A program made the position numbers and the translations under genes. DNA of 45,278 nucleotides from CAADGU01 sp964581605. GTDB taxonomy: Bacteria; Chloroflexota; Anaerolineae; Promineifilales; Promineifilaceae. Positions 8,651 through 16,518 of this stretch are shown one piece after another; position 1 is the stretch's first letter; each line of letters begins with the position of its first letter. The notes below the pieces were generated by a model. It was not told the DNA's origin. It was given only the letters and a program-made list of their open reading frames with translations, and ran no database searches. Location: positions 1 through 45,278 of the forward strand of contig CAZOPF010000042.1 of the NCBI GenBank assembly GCA_964581605.1, written 5' to 3'.

Positions 8651-9022
8651 CTACTCCGGTTCAATGGTAAAACGGAGGGGATACCCCTCTAATTGGGCGG
8701 CAAAGTGGGCTTTGCCGACGCGCGATTTGGCCTCACTCAGCGGCAGGGTACAGACGTAAGCCATGCCGGTGTAATGGGCGACAAACATCACGTGCTCTGC
8801 CTGCAAGGGTAACAGTTCAAAGATGCGCTGCAAAATCATCACCACAAATTCCATGGGCGTCACGTCATCATTGTGGATGATGACCCGCCACATACTTTCT
8901 TCTTCTGTCTCTTCTGCTTGATCTAGATGTGTGTCTAATTCCCACTCCACATCCGGTTGGGCGGTCAGCGCCAGTGGCTCAGTTGAGGCTGTATTCAATA
9001 CCTGTCGGTTCATAGGTAACAT
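8651..9022 (-). CDS. clpS: ATP-dependent Clp protease adaptor ClpS
   Basis: A 123-residue protein whose C-terminal 80 residues are the ClpS domain, with the hallmark VIIHNDDVTPMEFVV. This adaptor binds N-degron substrates through a pocket that includes the Asn-Asp pair and delivers them to the ClpA/ClpC unfoldase in the cytoplasm. The N-terminal 40 residues are acidic and probably disordered (DTHLDQAEETEEE), which fits the extension that inserts into the ATPase pore. A second Met at 9013 (MNRQ) is an alternative start; neither has a clear Shine-Dalgarno. No clp ATPase gene is adjacent. Confidence 0.9.
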   Translation of the reverse strand: MLPMNRQVLNTASTEPLALTAQPDVEWELDTHLDQAEETEEESMWRVIIHNDDVTPMEFVVMILQRIFELLPLQAEHVMFVAHYTGMAYVCTLPLSEAKSRVGKAHFAAQLEGYPLRFTIEPE

Positions 9023-9036
9023 CTGTTTGTGTCACC

Positions 9037-9180
9037 GAATGGAATTCGGCGGTTTGAAAAGCCCGACGAATAAATTCGCGGCTACACAGAGCGAAGATTG
9101 CCTGTGCGGGCCTGGGAGCAAGTTGGCGAAGACGGACTTTGCCTTTTGTAGCGGTGGTTTCAACTGTTTTAGCCTTCAGC
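9037..9180. repeat. Probable dispersed palindromic repeat in the clpS-cytochrome gap
   Basis: The 420-base gap 9023-9442 has no credible gene. Its first part is partly self-complementary: gctacacagagcgaag (9081-9096) pairs imperfectly with ctttgccttttgtagc (9137-9152). The wording (aattcgcggctacacag) resembles repeats I associate with genomes of filamentous bacteria, but one copy in the window cannot prove this. Confidence 0.35.
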
Positions 9181-9313
9181 CTACGCCTGATGTTTCATTC
9201 CCAGGTAATCTTGCACTTTCCATCAGTTTACCAATCAATTCTATCGCATCACCCGATCTGGAACATCTCTGGCTTTTTGGGGTGTTAACGGGAAAGATGG
9301 ACTATCATCTCTT

Positions 9314-9343
9314 TGTCACCTGGGGCTTGTGACATCTGTCATT
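9314..9343 (+). promoter_or_regulatory. Candidate operator upstream of the cytochrome operon
   Basis: tgtcac (9314-9319) and gtgaca (9329-9334) form a 6-bp inverted repeat with a 9-base spacer. It overlaps a partial CRP-like half site, TGTGA-N6-TCATT (9328-9343). It lies about 100 bases before the first multiheme cytochrome. No convincing -35/-10 pair was found, so the role is a guess. Confidence 0.25.
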
Positions 9344-9398
9344 AGTTAAGTGGATATTGAACAACTATACTTCGACAAAGTTGGTGTGCATCACGATG

Positions 9399-9423
9399 AA
9401 CGGTTATCGCCCTGATAACCGTT
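9399..9423 (+). promoter_or_regulatory. Perfect 10-bp inverted repeat before the octaheme gene
   Basis: aacggttatc (9399-9408) and gataaccgtt (9414-9423) form a perfect stem with a 5-base loop, ending five bases before the Shine-Dalgarno gggagga of the cytochrome gene. It could be an operator or an mRNA hairpin at the 5' end of the operon. Confidence 0.5.
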
Positions 9424-9442
9424 ATCTGGGAGGAAGATTGGT

Positions 9443-10714
9443 ATGAAGCAGAAGCACTGGCTGGTATTGTTGGTACTGTTGGTCACGGCCGTTACCCTTT
9501 TTCTGACTGCTTGCCAACCACAAGAAGGGGCACAAGGCCCCCCCGGCCCAGAAGGCCCCCAAGGCCCACCCGGCCCCCAGGGTCGCCCCGGCGAACAGGG
9601 GCTGCCCGGCCCCGCCGGTGTGGACGGTCTCAGTTTTACGCCGCCGACGTTTGTGGGCAGCGAAGCGTGTGCCAATTGTCACCAGGAAACGTATGATGTA
9701 TTTGTCAAAAGTGGCCATCCTTACAAATTGATGCCTGTGGTGGATGGACAACCGCCGACGTACCCTTTTAGTGAATTGCCCAGCCCACCAGAAGGTTATA
9801 CCTGGGAGGACATCAGTTATGTGATTGGGGGGTACAACTGGAAGGCTCGTTTTATTGATCAAGACGGTTTTATCATCACCGGCGATGCCGACTCCACCAC
9901 ACAATACAACCTATATAACGAAGAACTAGACCTCGGTGATGATTGGGTTCCTTATCATGCAGGCGAGGAAACGCCGTATGATTGCGGCGAATGCCATACT
10001 ACCGGGTATAGCACGATTGGCAATCAGGACGGCCGTCCCGGTCTCATCGGTACCTGGGCGTTTAATGGTATTCAATGTGAAGAATGCCATGGCCCCGGCA
10101 GCTTACACGCCAATGATCCCATTGTTTGGGAGATGAAAGTGGATCGAGATGCGGAAGCCTGTGGCGCTTGCCACAGTCGAGGCGAAATAGAATCGGTCAA
10201 TGCCGGCGGTGGCTTCATTCAGCATCACGAACAATATGAAGAATTGTTTCAAGGTAAACATGTGACGATTGATTGTGTGGTTTGCCACGACCCCCATACA
10301 GGGGTGGTGCAGTTGCGGCAGGCTGAAGTGCAGACCACCCGCACCACCTGTGAAAATTGTCACTTTGACATTGCCAATAATCGTCCGAATGAAATTCATA
10401 GCAACGCCCAATGTATAAATTGCCACATGCCCCGCGTGACCAAAAGTGCGGTTGGCGACCCGGAACAGTTTACGGGTGATGTGCGTACCCACCTGATGGC
10501 GATTAACCCAACATTGACCAGCCAGTTTAATGAGGATGGCACAGTGGCTGCCTCGGAATTGGCTTTGGATTTTGCCTGCCGTAGCTGTCACAACAGTTCT
10601 TCAAACGCTTTTGCCTCTGACAAGACAGACGAGGAATTGGTGAATGCGGCTACCGGCTACCACAACCCACCGACGCCGGAACCAACGGCCGTACCTGCGG
10701 AGAGCAATGAATAG
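9443..10714 (+). CDS. Octaheme c-type cytochrome lipoprotein with collagen-like stalk
   Basis: A 423-residue exported protein. Residues 1-23 are a signal peptide ending in a lipobox (FLTAC, lipidated Cys24). Residues 29-62 are eleven Gly-X-Y triplets rich in Gly-Pro-Pro and Gly-Pro-Gln, a collagen-like stalk. The rest carries eight CXXCH heme-attachment motifs (CANCH, CGECH, CEECH, CGACH, CVVCH, CENCH, CINCH, CRSCH). The expected product is a membrane-anchored octaheme cytochrome held away from the membrane by a rod that could trimerise. Electron partners are inferred to be the 14-heme cytochrome and cytochrome b encoded next. Its stop overlaps the next start by eight bases, so the two are translationally coupled. 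A strong Shine-Dalgarno, gggagga, precedes the ATG. Confidence 0.93.
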   Translation: MKQKHWLVLLVLLVTAVTLFLTACQPQEGAQGPPGPEGPQGPPGPQGRPGEQGLPGPAGVDGLSFTPPTFVGSEACANCHQETYDVFVKSGHPYKLMPVVDGQPPTYPFSELPSPPEGYTWEDISYVIGGYNWKARFIDQDGFIITGDADSTTQYNLYNEELDLGDDWVPYHAGEETPYDCGECHTTGYSTIGNQDGRPGLIGTWAFNGIQCEECHGPGSLHANDPIVWEMKVDRDAEACGACHSRGEIESVNAGGGFIQHHEQYEELFQGKHVTIDCVVCHDPHTGVVQLRQAEVQTTRTTCENCHFDIANNRPNEIHSNAQCINCHMPRVTKSAVGDPEQFTGDVRTHLMAINPTLTSQFNEDGTVAASELALDFACRSCHNSSSNAFASDKTDEELVNAATGYHNPPTPEPTAVPAESNE

Positions 10715-12356
10715 GCTGTGTCTGACCAGAGCGGCCGCCCTGGTGGGGCTGTGTTTTGGGATAGGTGGTCTGTTTACGGCCGTACCTGCCTTGTTTGCTC
10801 GTGGCGCGTATGTTGAACGGGTGACGGCCGTGCCAGCTTATTTCCCTTTAGCCGACACTGCCCCCCCAGACAGCCATCCGCCGTTTAGCAGCGATGCCTG
10901 TTTGTTATGCCACACCGATACCGACGCAATCATCATGTTCCCATTTGGTGAAGAGTTGAGCGTGCAGGTGGATGCGGCCGAATTAGCCGCTTCTGTGCAT
11001 GGCAGTTTGGCCGACTCCCCGCTGGCCTGCCAGGATTGCCACCAGCCGCCAAACGATTACCAATATCCACACCCCCCGGTGACCGAAGAGAGTTTAAGAG
11101 ATTGGGAAATTGGGCGCTCAACGACCTGTGAACGTTGTCATGTGCAACCCCATCTCACCAGTCACCCTGGCCCTGAAAATGGCGAAAATCAGGTGGTCTG
11201 TACCGACTGCCACGGCGGCCACGAGGTGCAACCGGCGTCAAGCTGGCATGAAGGGGCCAATGTGGAAAACTGTACAGCTTGCCATGAGCAGCAGGGGGTG
11301 GATGTGACGGCAGAGGGGGCAACGGCCGTGATCGAAGCCGGCCTTTTCGCCGCCCAACAAACGGACAATGCTTACTGTCTGAGCTGCCACAGCCAGCCTG
11401 ACCAGACCATGACCTTTGCCAATGGCGAGGTGGTTTCTATCACCATTGACGAAGCCGCGCTGCATGATTCCGTGCATGGAGCCAGCAATGAGTGGGACGA
11501 ATTGCAATGTACCGATTGCCATCAGGATTACAAATTCCCCCATGAGCCGGTCAGCGAAGTCAGCGCCCGTCAATACAGCCTGAACCAGAATAACCTATGC
11601 CAACGCTGCCACGAAGACCAGTTTGCCAAAGCGCTCAACAGTGTTCACAGCGAGGCGTTGTTAGAAGGGAATCTGGAGTCGGCTCTTTGTACAGACTGTC
11701 ACAGCCCGCACGATATGCCCGTACCGGATGAGCCACGTTCGCGCATCAGCGAGACCTGCCGCCAATGCCACAGCAGCATCTTCGACGAATATGCCCACAG
11801 TGTGCATGGCGAGGCGCTTATTGAGGAGGCCAACCCGGATGTGCCGTCTTGTGTGAATTGTCATGGCGTGCATGACATTCAAGACCCAACCACGCCGGAA
11901 TTTCGGATCAATTCACCAAATCTGTGCGCCGATTGCCACGCCGATGAAGAGTTGATGGCGCAATACGAAATTTCAACGGACGTTTTTGAGACGTATGTGG
12001 CTGATTTTCATGGTACGACGGCGCTGCTTTTTGCCCATGAGGGGTTGGAAGGAGCGCAGCTTAACGCCGCCGTTTGTTATGACTGCCACGGCATTCATAA
12101 CATCAAATCGCCCGATGATCCCGAATCCGGGATCAAAGCCAATTTGCTGGAAACGTGCCAGCAATGTCACCCCAACGCGACGGAGAATTTCCCAGACAGT
12201 TGGACCAGCCACTACAAGCCATCGCTGCAAAATAATACGCTGCTTTACCTGGTGGAACTGTTTTACAGCATCGTCATCCCGGTTACTGTAGGGTTTTTTG
12301 GTTTCCTGGTGGTGGTGGATGTATACGGCCGTGTGCGGCGAAGAAAACGCAAATAA
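10707..12356 (+). CDS. Membrane-anchored 14-heme c-type cytochrome
   Basis: A 549-residue protein with an N-terminal signal peptide (MNRLCLTRAA to about LFARG) and 14 CXXCH motifs spread evenly from CLLCH to CQQCH. One C-terminal transmembrane helix (about residues 512-536) is followed by a basic tail RVRRRKRK. The heme domain therefore faces outside and the tail is cytosolic. The ATG at 10707 is chosen because it gives a proper signal peptide and overlaps the previous stop by eight bases; a longer frame from 10644 lacks these. With the cytochrome b gene that follows, this resembles the cytochrome b plus multiheme c quinol-oxidising modules (Cbc type) known from Geobacter. That likeness is in architecture only. 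Confidence 0.92.
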   Translation: MNRLCLTRAAALVGLCFGIGGLFTAVPALFARGAYVERVTAVPAYFPLADTAPPDSHPPFSSDACLLCHTDTDAIIMFPFGEELSVQVDAAELAASVHGSLADSPLACQDCHQPPNDYQYPHPPVTEESLRDWEIGRSTTCERCHVQPHLTSHPGPENGENQVVCTDCHGGHEVQPASSWHEGANVENCTACHEQQGVDVTAEGATAVIEAGLFAAQQTDNAYCLSCHSQPDQTMTFANGEVVSITIDEAALHDSVHGASNEWDELQCTDCHQDYKFPHEPVSEVSARQYSLNQNNLCQRCHEDQFAKALNSVHSEALLEGNLESALCTDCHSPHDMPVPDEPRSRISETCRQCHSSIFDEYAHSVHGEALIEEANPDVPSCVNCHGVHDIQDPTTPEFRINSPNLCADCHADEELMAQYEISTDVFETYVADFHGTTALLFAHEGLEGAQLNAAVCYDCHGIHNIKSPDDPESGIKANLLETCQQCHPNATENFPDSWTSHYKPSLQNNTLLYLVELFYSIVIPVTVGFFGFLVVVDVYGRVRRRKRK

Positions 12357-12359
12357 GCG

Positions 12360-12420
12360 ACTGGGAGATTAAGAGACTGGGAGGTTTAATCTCTCAATAT
12401 CTCAGTCTCCTAATCTCCTA
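12360..12420. repeat. Inverted junction repeat (ctgggagattaagag / ctcctaatctcc)
   Basis: Left-arm units gggagattaagagactggga pair imperfectly with the right-arm ctcagtctcctaatctcct. The repeat fills almost the whole gap between the 14-heme cytochrome and cytochrome b genes. Similar agattag units occur at 27741-27750 and 27882-27945. Confidence 0.7.
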
Positions 12421-12429
12421 TAAAAAGTT

Positions 12430-13290
12430 ATGACGGCTAAAGATAAACAACCACAATACGAACGTTTCCGCATTGGCGCACGCATTGAGCATATCATTTT
12501 GCTCCTCAGTTTTACCGTGCTGGCCATCACCGGGCTGCCGCAGCGGTACGCTCAATACGAACTGGCGCAAAACATGATCAATGCTATGGGCGGCATTGAA
12601 ACGGTACGCCTGATTCACCGCTATGCGGCCTTTTTGCTGGTGCTTGGTTCGGTGTATCACCTGTTCACCAGTGCGTATCGGTTGTATGTGCGCCGCGAAA
12701 AGAACCGCATGACGCCTGACCTGAAAGACGCTACCGACATGGTGGAATATGTGAAATACAATGTGGGGCTGCAAGAAGAGCCGCCTAAGATGCGCAAATT
12801 TAACTTTGGCGAAAAGCTGGAATTTTGGGCGGTGGTGTGGGGCACGGCCGTGATGGTCCTCACCGGCTTCATGTTGTGGAATCCCATTGCCACCACCAAT
12901 CTCTTGCCCGGCGCCGTCATTCCGGCGGCCAAAGCGGCGCACAGCTATGAAGCGTTGCTGGCGGTGGTCTCCATCGTCATCTGGCATTTTTATAACGTCA
13001 TGATCAAACATTGGAACCCCAGCATGTGGACGGGCAAGCTGCCTCATCACCAGATGGAAGAAGAACATGCGCTGGAACTGGAACGGCTGGAAAGTGGCGA
13101 AACAGCCTGGCCGGAAGTACCGGCCCCTATCCTGCGGCGGCGGCGCATTATTTTCACTGTGGTTAGCGTTATTCTGGGCAGCATTATCCTGGTGGTGTTG
13201 GTGTGGGCGTTTACGTTTGAAGAGACGGCGCTCATCACAGTCGTGCCCACCAGAGAAGTATTTGTGCCATTGGCAACGGCCGTGCCGTAA
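12430..13290 (+). CDS. Di-heme cytochrome b561/FdnI-like membrane subunit
   Basis: A 286-residue membrane protein with four helices of the formate dehydrogenase gamma/cytochrome b561 type, then a charged cytosolic loop and one extra C-terminal helix (about residues 238-262). Candidate heme b ligands are His21, His63, His77, His171 and His186, all in or at the ends of helices (RIEHI, LIHRY, VYHLF, AHSYE, IWHFY). Such proteins pass electrons between the quinone pool and a periplasmic c-type or iron-sulfur partner; here the partner is presumably the 14-heme cytochrome just upstream. No obvious Shine-Dalgarno follows the upstream repeat. The extra C-terminal helix is unusual for FdnI and ends in a short outside tail. 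Confidence 0.88.
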   Translation: MTAKDKQPQYERFRIGARIEHIILLLSFTVLAITGLPQRYAQYELAQNMINAMGGIETVRLIHRYAAFLLVLGSVYHLFTSAYRLYVRREKNRMTPDLKDATDMVEYVKYNVGLQEEPPKMRKFNFGEKLEFWAVVWGTAVMVLTGFMLWNPIATTNLLPGAVIPAAKAAHSYEALLAVVSIVIWHFYNVMIKHWNPSMWTGKLPHHQMEEEHALELERLESGETAWPEVPAPILRRRRIIFTVVSVILGSIILVVLVWAFTFEETALITVVPTREVFVPLATAVP

Positions 13291-13299
13291 CTCCTATCT

Positions 13300-13333
13300 C
13301 GTAGTGCATATCTGCCAACAGATACGCATTACG
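13300..13333. repeat. Hairpin between cytochrome b and decaheme genes
   Basis: cgtagtgcatatctg (13300-13314) pairs with cagatacgcattacg (13319-13333), with 13 of 15 positions complementary and a 4-base loop. Further cattacgaagtacgaattacg units follow. There is no T-run. It belongs to the junction-repeat set. Confidence 0.65.
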
Positions 13334-13434
13334 AAGTACGAATTACGTACAGGTTTACTCACTTTTTGGCATGTTTACCGGGCGCACACACCAGTGGCGT
13401 GCCAGAAAAATTCCTAAAAAAGGAGGAATTTCTT

Positions 13435-15696
13435 ATGACAAACCCGAAATTCAGACGTATCTGTCTTATCGTCGGGTCTTTGCTGATGTTCTCCATCGGC
13501 ATTGTCGCCTGCTCTCAAGAGCCGGAAACAGTAGAAGTGACACGCATTGTCGAAATACCTGTGGAGGTGCAGGTTCCCGCGGAAACAGTGGAAGTGGAAG
13601 TGCCGGTAGAGGTGACTCGTGTGGTCGAGGTGATGGTGGAGCCAGAAGTGCCTGTATCGGCCGTGTCCACCATCCCCTTTGAAGAACAATGGGCCAGTTC
13701 ACCCCATGCCGATGCTGAAGCCGAAGCCTTTGTCCATTGGAACGAAGATGACCCGGCCGAAATCCCCGTTGCATGTGCCAAATGCCACAGCACCACTGGT
13801 TTCATGGATTACGTGGGCGCCGACGGTAGTGCATTTGGCTCTGTGGAAGCGGCCGCCCCCATCGGGCAAGTGGTTGAATGTCAGGCCTGCCACAACGACG
13901 CCACGCAAAACCTGAGTACGGTGATGTTCCCCTCCGGGGTGGAAGTAGCCGGTTTGGGCACAGAAGCACGTTGTATGACCTGCCATCAAGGGCGCGCCTC
14001 CACCGTCAGCGTCAACCAGGGTTTTGTGGACGCCGGCCTTGATCCGGTGGCCGATCTGGACACCGTGAGCGAGGACGTGGGCTTTACCAATATCCATTAC
14101 TACCCGGCGGCCGCCACCCAATATGGCACCGTTGTCATGGGTGGTTATGAATATGAGGGCAAAGCCTACGACGCCAAGTTTGACCACGTGGAAGGTATGG
14201 ATGCCTGCGTAGATTGCCATAATTCACACACGTTGGAAGTAAAATTTGAAGAATGTACCACCTGTCATGAGGGCCTGGCGGGGCCTGAAGACCTGGCGAA
14301 CATTCGCATGTTCGGCTCACTGGTGGACTACAACGGCAATGGCGACATCGAAGAAGGTATCCAGGCCGAGATTGCCGGTCTGCAAGAGGCGTTGTACCAG
14401 GCGATACAGGCTTATGCCCGCGAAGTAAGCGGGACACCCATTGTTTACGACAGCCACAGCTATCCCTATTTCTTCATTGATACGGATGGCGATGGTCAGG
14501 TAACAGAGGGAGAAGCGGCATTCCCCAATGCCTTTAATGCCTGGACGCCCCGTCTGGCCAAAGCAGCCTACAACTACCAGATGTCCCAAAAAGACCCTGG
14601 TGAGTTTGCGCACGGCGGTAAATACACCATTCAACTGTTGTATGACTCCCTCGAAGACCTGAACCTGGCTATCTCCACGCCTATTGACATGAGCGCCATG
14701 CACCGCATTGACCATGGTCACTTTGCTGGCTCTGAAGAAGCGTTCCGTCATTGGGACGAGGAAGGTGGTGTGGTGCCGGGCACATGCAGCAAATGTCATT
14801 CGGCCGCCGGGCTGCCGCTCTTTGTGGAACAGGGCGTGAGCATCAACCAGCCGGCCAGCAACGGCCTCAACTGTGCTACCTGCCACAACGACCTGACCAC
14901 GTTCACCCGTTACACGGTGGAAGAAGTGGAGTTCCCCAGTGGAGCGGTGTTGACGATGGCTACGGCCGAAGATGACGCCGAAGGGCTGGAGAGCAATCTC
15001 TGTATCAACTGCCATCAGGGCCGTTCGTCTACGGTCAGCGTGGATCGCGCCTTAACCGATCTGCCGGGTGATGCGGTGGTGGAAGGGTTGCGTTTCCAGA
15101 ACATCCACTATTTTGCAGCCGGGGCCACCTTGTTTGGCAACGATGCCCAGGGCGCTTACCAGTTTGCGGATAAGGAGTATCTGGGGCGGAACGAACATGT
15201 GAGCCGGTTTGACTCTTGCGTGGAGTGCCATGACACCCATGCGTTGGAAGTGGTGGTGACTGAGTGTGCTGACTGCCACGAAAACGTAAGTACGCAAGCC
15301 GATCTGGTGAACATCCGTGACGAGGACAATACCACTGATTGGGATGGTGATGGGGATGTAGATGAAGGAATGGCTGGTGAAATTGCCACCATGGCCGAGT
15401 TGTTGTATGCCGCCATGCAGGCGTATACGGCCAACACGCCAGGCGCGCTGCCCATTCTCTATGACTCGCACCGTTACCCCTATTTCTTTGGTGACGCCGA
15501 TGGTGATGGTACGGTCAGTGAAGGAGACGCCGGGTATAGCACCTGGACGCCTAATCTGCTGCGAGCGGCTTACAATTACCAATATGCACAGAAAGACCCT
15601 GGCGCGTTTGCGCACAATGGGCAGTATGTGTTGCAGGTATTGGTTGACTCGATTGGAGCAGTGGGTGGCGATACGACTGGTTTGACACGGCCGTAA
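13435..15696 (+). CDS. Decaheme lipoprotein with duplicated pentaheme domain and EF-hand-like loops
   Basis: A 753-residue lipoprotein. The signal peptide ends in a lipobox (IVAC, Cys26), followed by a spacer of VEVTRIVEIPVEV-type units (about 30-70) typical of Chloroflexota lipoproteins. Two repeats of about 310 residues follow, each with five CXXCH motifs (CAKCH, CQACH, CMTCH, CVDCH, CTTCH; then CSKCH, CATCH, CINCH, CVECH, CADCH). Each repeat is followed by two calcium-loop-like segments (DYNGNGDIEEG and DTDGDGQVTEGE; DWDGDGDVDEG and DADGDGTVSEGD). The two halves align along their length (CHQGR-STVSV, NIHYxxA, YDSHxYPYFF, AAYNYQ), so this is an internal duplication. The start at 13435 is fixed by aaggagga nine bases upstream. 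A role in surface electron transfer is inferred. Confidence 0.92.
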   Translation: MTNPKFRRICLIVGSLLMFSIGIVACSQEPETVEVTRIVEIPVEVQVPAETVEVEVPVEVTRVVEVMVEPEVPVSAVSTIPFEEQWASSPHADAEAEAFVHWNEDDPAEIPVACAKCHSTTGFMDYVGADGSAFGSVEAAAPIGQVVECQACHNDATQNLSTVMFPSGVEVAGLGTEARCMTCHQGRASTVSVNQGFVDAGLDPVADLDTVSEDVGFTNIHYYPAAATQYGTVVMGGYEYEGKAYDAKFDHVEGMDACVDCHNSHTLEVKFEECTTCHEGLAGPEDLANIRMFGSLVDYNGNGDIEEGIQAEIAGLQEALYQAIQAYAREVSGTPIVYDSHSYPYFFIDTDGDGQVTEGEAAFPNAFNAWTPRLAKAAYNYQMSQKDPGEFAHGGKYTIQLLYDSLEDLNLAISTPIDMSAMHRIDHGHFAGSEEAFRHWDEEGGVVPGTCSKCHSAAGLPLFVEQGVSINQPASNGLNCATCHNDLTTFTRYTVEEVEFPSGAVLTMATAEDDAEGLESNLCINCHQGRSSTVSVDRALTDLPGDAVVEGLRFQNIHYFAAGATLFGNDAQGAYQFADKEYLGRNEHVSRFDSCVECHDTHALEVVVTECADCHENVSTQADLVNIRDEDNTTDWDGDGDVDEGMAGEIATMAELLYAAMQAYTANTPGALPILYDSHRYPYFFGDADGDGTVSEGDAGYSTWTPNLLRAAYNYQYAQKDPGAFAHNGQYVLQVLVDSIGAVGGDTTGLTRP

Positions 15697-15707
15697 CCCT
15701 ATCAATT

Positions 15708-15741
15708 AGAAGTTCAACTTTTTCCCAAAAGCCGAACTTCT
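15708..15741. repeat. Inverted repeat agaagttc / gaacttct
   Basis: Two perfect 8-base arms (15708-15715 and 15734-15741) lie just after the decaheme stop and before the strong terminator. The role is unknown; it may be an mRNA 3'-end structure. Confidence 0.5.
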
Positions 15742-15768
15742 GATAACCCGGAAAATTAACCTTTATAG

Positions 15769-15805
15769 AGACATCCGATTCCTGCACGGAATCGGATGTC
15801 TTTTT
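15769..15805 (+). terminator. Rho-independent terminator of the cytochrome operon
   Basis: A perfect 14-bp stem, agacatccgattcc (15769-15782) and ggaatcggatgtct (15788-15801), has a 5-base loop and runs into ttttt. It closes the transcription unit that begins at 9443. Confidence 0.93.
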
Positions 15806-15870
15806 GGTTGTAAGTTTGCCCAAATGGGAGACAATAAAGTGTATATAAACTTTTCTTGGAGGTTGAAAAT

Positions 15871-16371
15871 ATGAGCAACTTGTTCGTTTTTGCTTTTGAT
15901 AATGAAACCGATGCTTTCCGTATGCGGGATGCGTTGGCCGGGATGCAGAAACAGCACATTATTGAGTTGGAAGATGCGGCCGTGGTCGTGCGCCGTCAGG
16001 ATGGCAAGGCCAAAGTCAGCCAGGCTACCAGCCTGGTGGGCGCGGGCGCCTTAGGCGGCGCTTTTTGGGGCATGTTGATTGGCCTGCTGTTCTTTGCTCC
16101 CTGGCTGGGTATGATCGCTGGCGCGATTGGCGGCGCGATTGGCGGTTCTCTCACCGATGTGGGTGTGGATGACAAATTCATCAAAGAAGTAGGCAATACC
16201 ATTCAGCCAGGGCAATCGGCGTTGTTCCTGTTGGTGCGCAGCGCCACAGCGGACAAAGTGCTGGAAGGGTTGCAGGGTTTCAAACCTACCATCCTCCAGA
16301 CTTCTCTGTCGGCCGAAGACGAAGCCAAACTGCGCGATCACTTTGCTGCCCCGGAAGAACCGGCAGCGTAA
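15871..16371 (+). CDS. DUF1269-like membrane protein
   Basis: A 166-residue protein starting MSNLFVFAFDNETDAF. A ferredoxin-like N-terminal region is followed by a Gly/Ala-rich hydrophobic hairpin (about residues 55-92, GAGALGGAFWGMLIGLL and AGAIGGAIGG) and a soluble C-terminal part. This layout matches the DUF1269 family, whose function is not established. The ATG at 15871 is chosen for the Shine-Dalgarno ttggaggt (15856-15863). The gene has its own terminators on both sides, so it is a single-gene unit set inside the respiratory cluster. It may have nothing to do with electron transfer. Confidence 0.8.
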   Translation: MSNLFVFAFDNETDAFRMRDALAGMQKQHIIELEDAAVVVRRQDGKAKVSQATSLVGAGALGGAFWGMLIGLLFFAPWLGMIAGAIGGAIGGSLTDVGVDDKFIKEVGNTIQPGQSALFLLVRSATADKVLEGLQGFKPTILQTSLSAEDEAKLRDHFAAPEEPAA

Positions 16372-16401
16372 GACAATACCGATTACACTTCTGTTTGTAA
16401 A

Positions 16402-16438
16402 ACCTGCTGGAATCTTTGAATTTCGGCAGGTTTTTTTA
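16402..16438 (+). terminator. Rho-independent terminator
   Basis: acctgctggaat pairs with atttcggcaggt (10 of 12 positions) around a 6-base loop and is followed by ttttttta. It lies about 30 bases after the DUF1269-like gene. Confidence 0.85.
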
Positions 16439-16487
16439 TTGGGTACGGCCGTTTCCCCTTGCTGTATAACCCGGCGAATGATTGGTT

Positions 16488-16493
16488 TATAAT
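16488..16493 (+). promoter_or_regulatory. Putative -10 box TATAAT of the second kinase
   Basis: A consensus TATAAT stands 25 bases before the chosen ATG of the kinase gene. No good -35 hexamer is found at 16-18 bases; ttgctg at 16459 is 23 bases away. Weak evidence, but it fits the terminator just upstream. Confidence 0.35.
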
Positions 16494-16518
16494 CCTCCAA
16501 AAAGTGAAAGGCAAGGCA

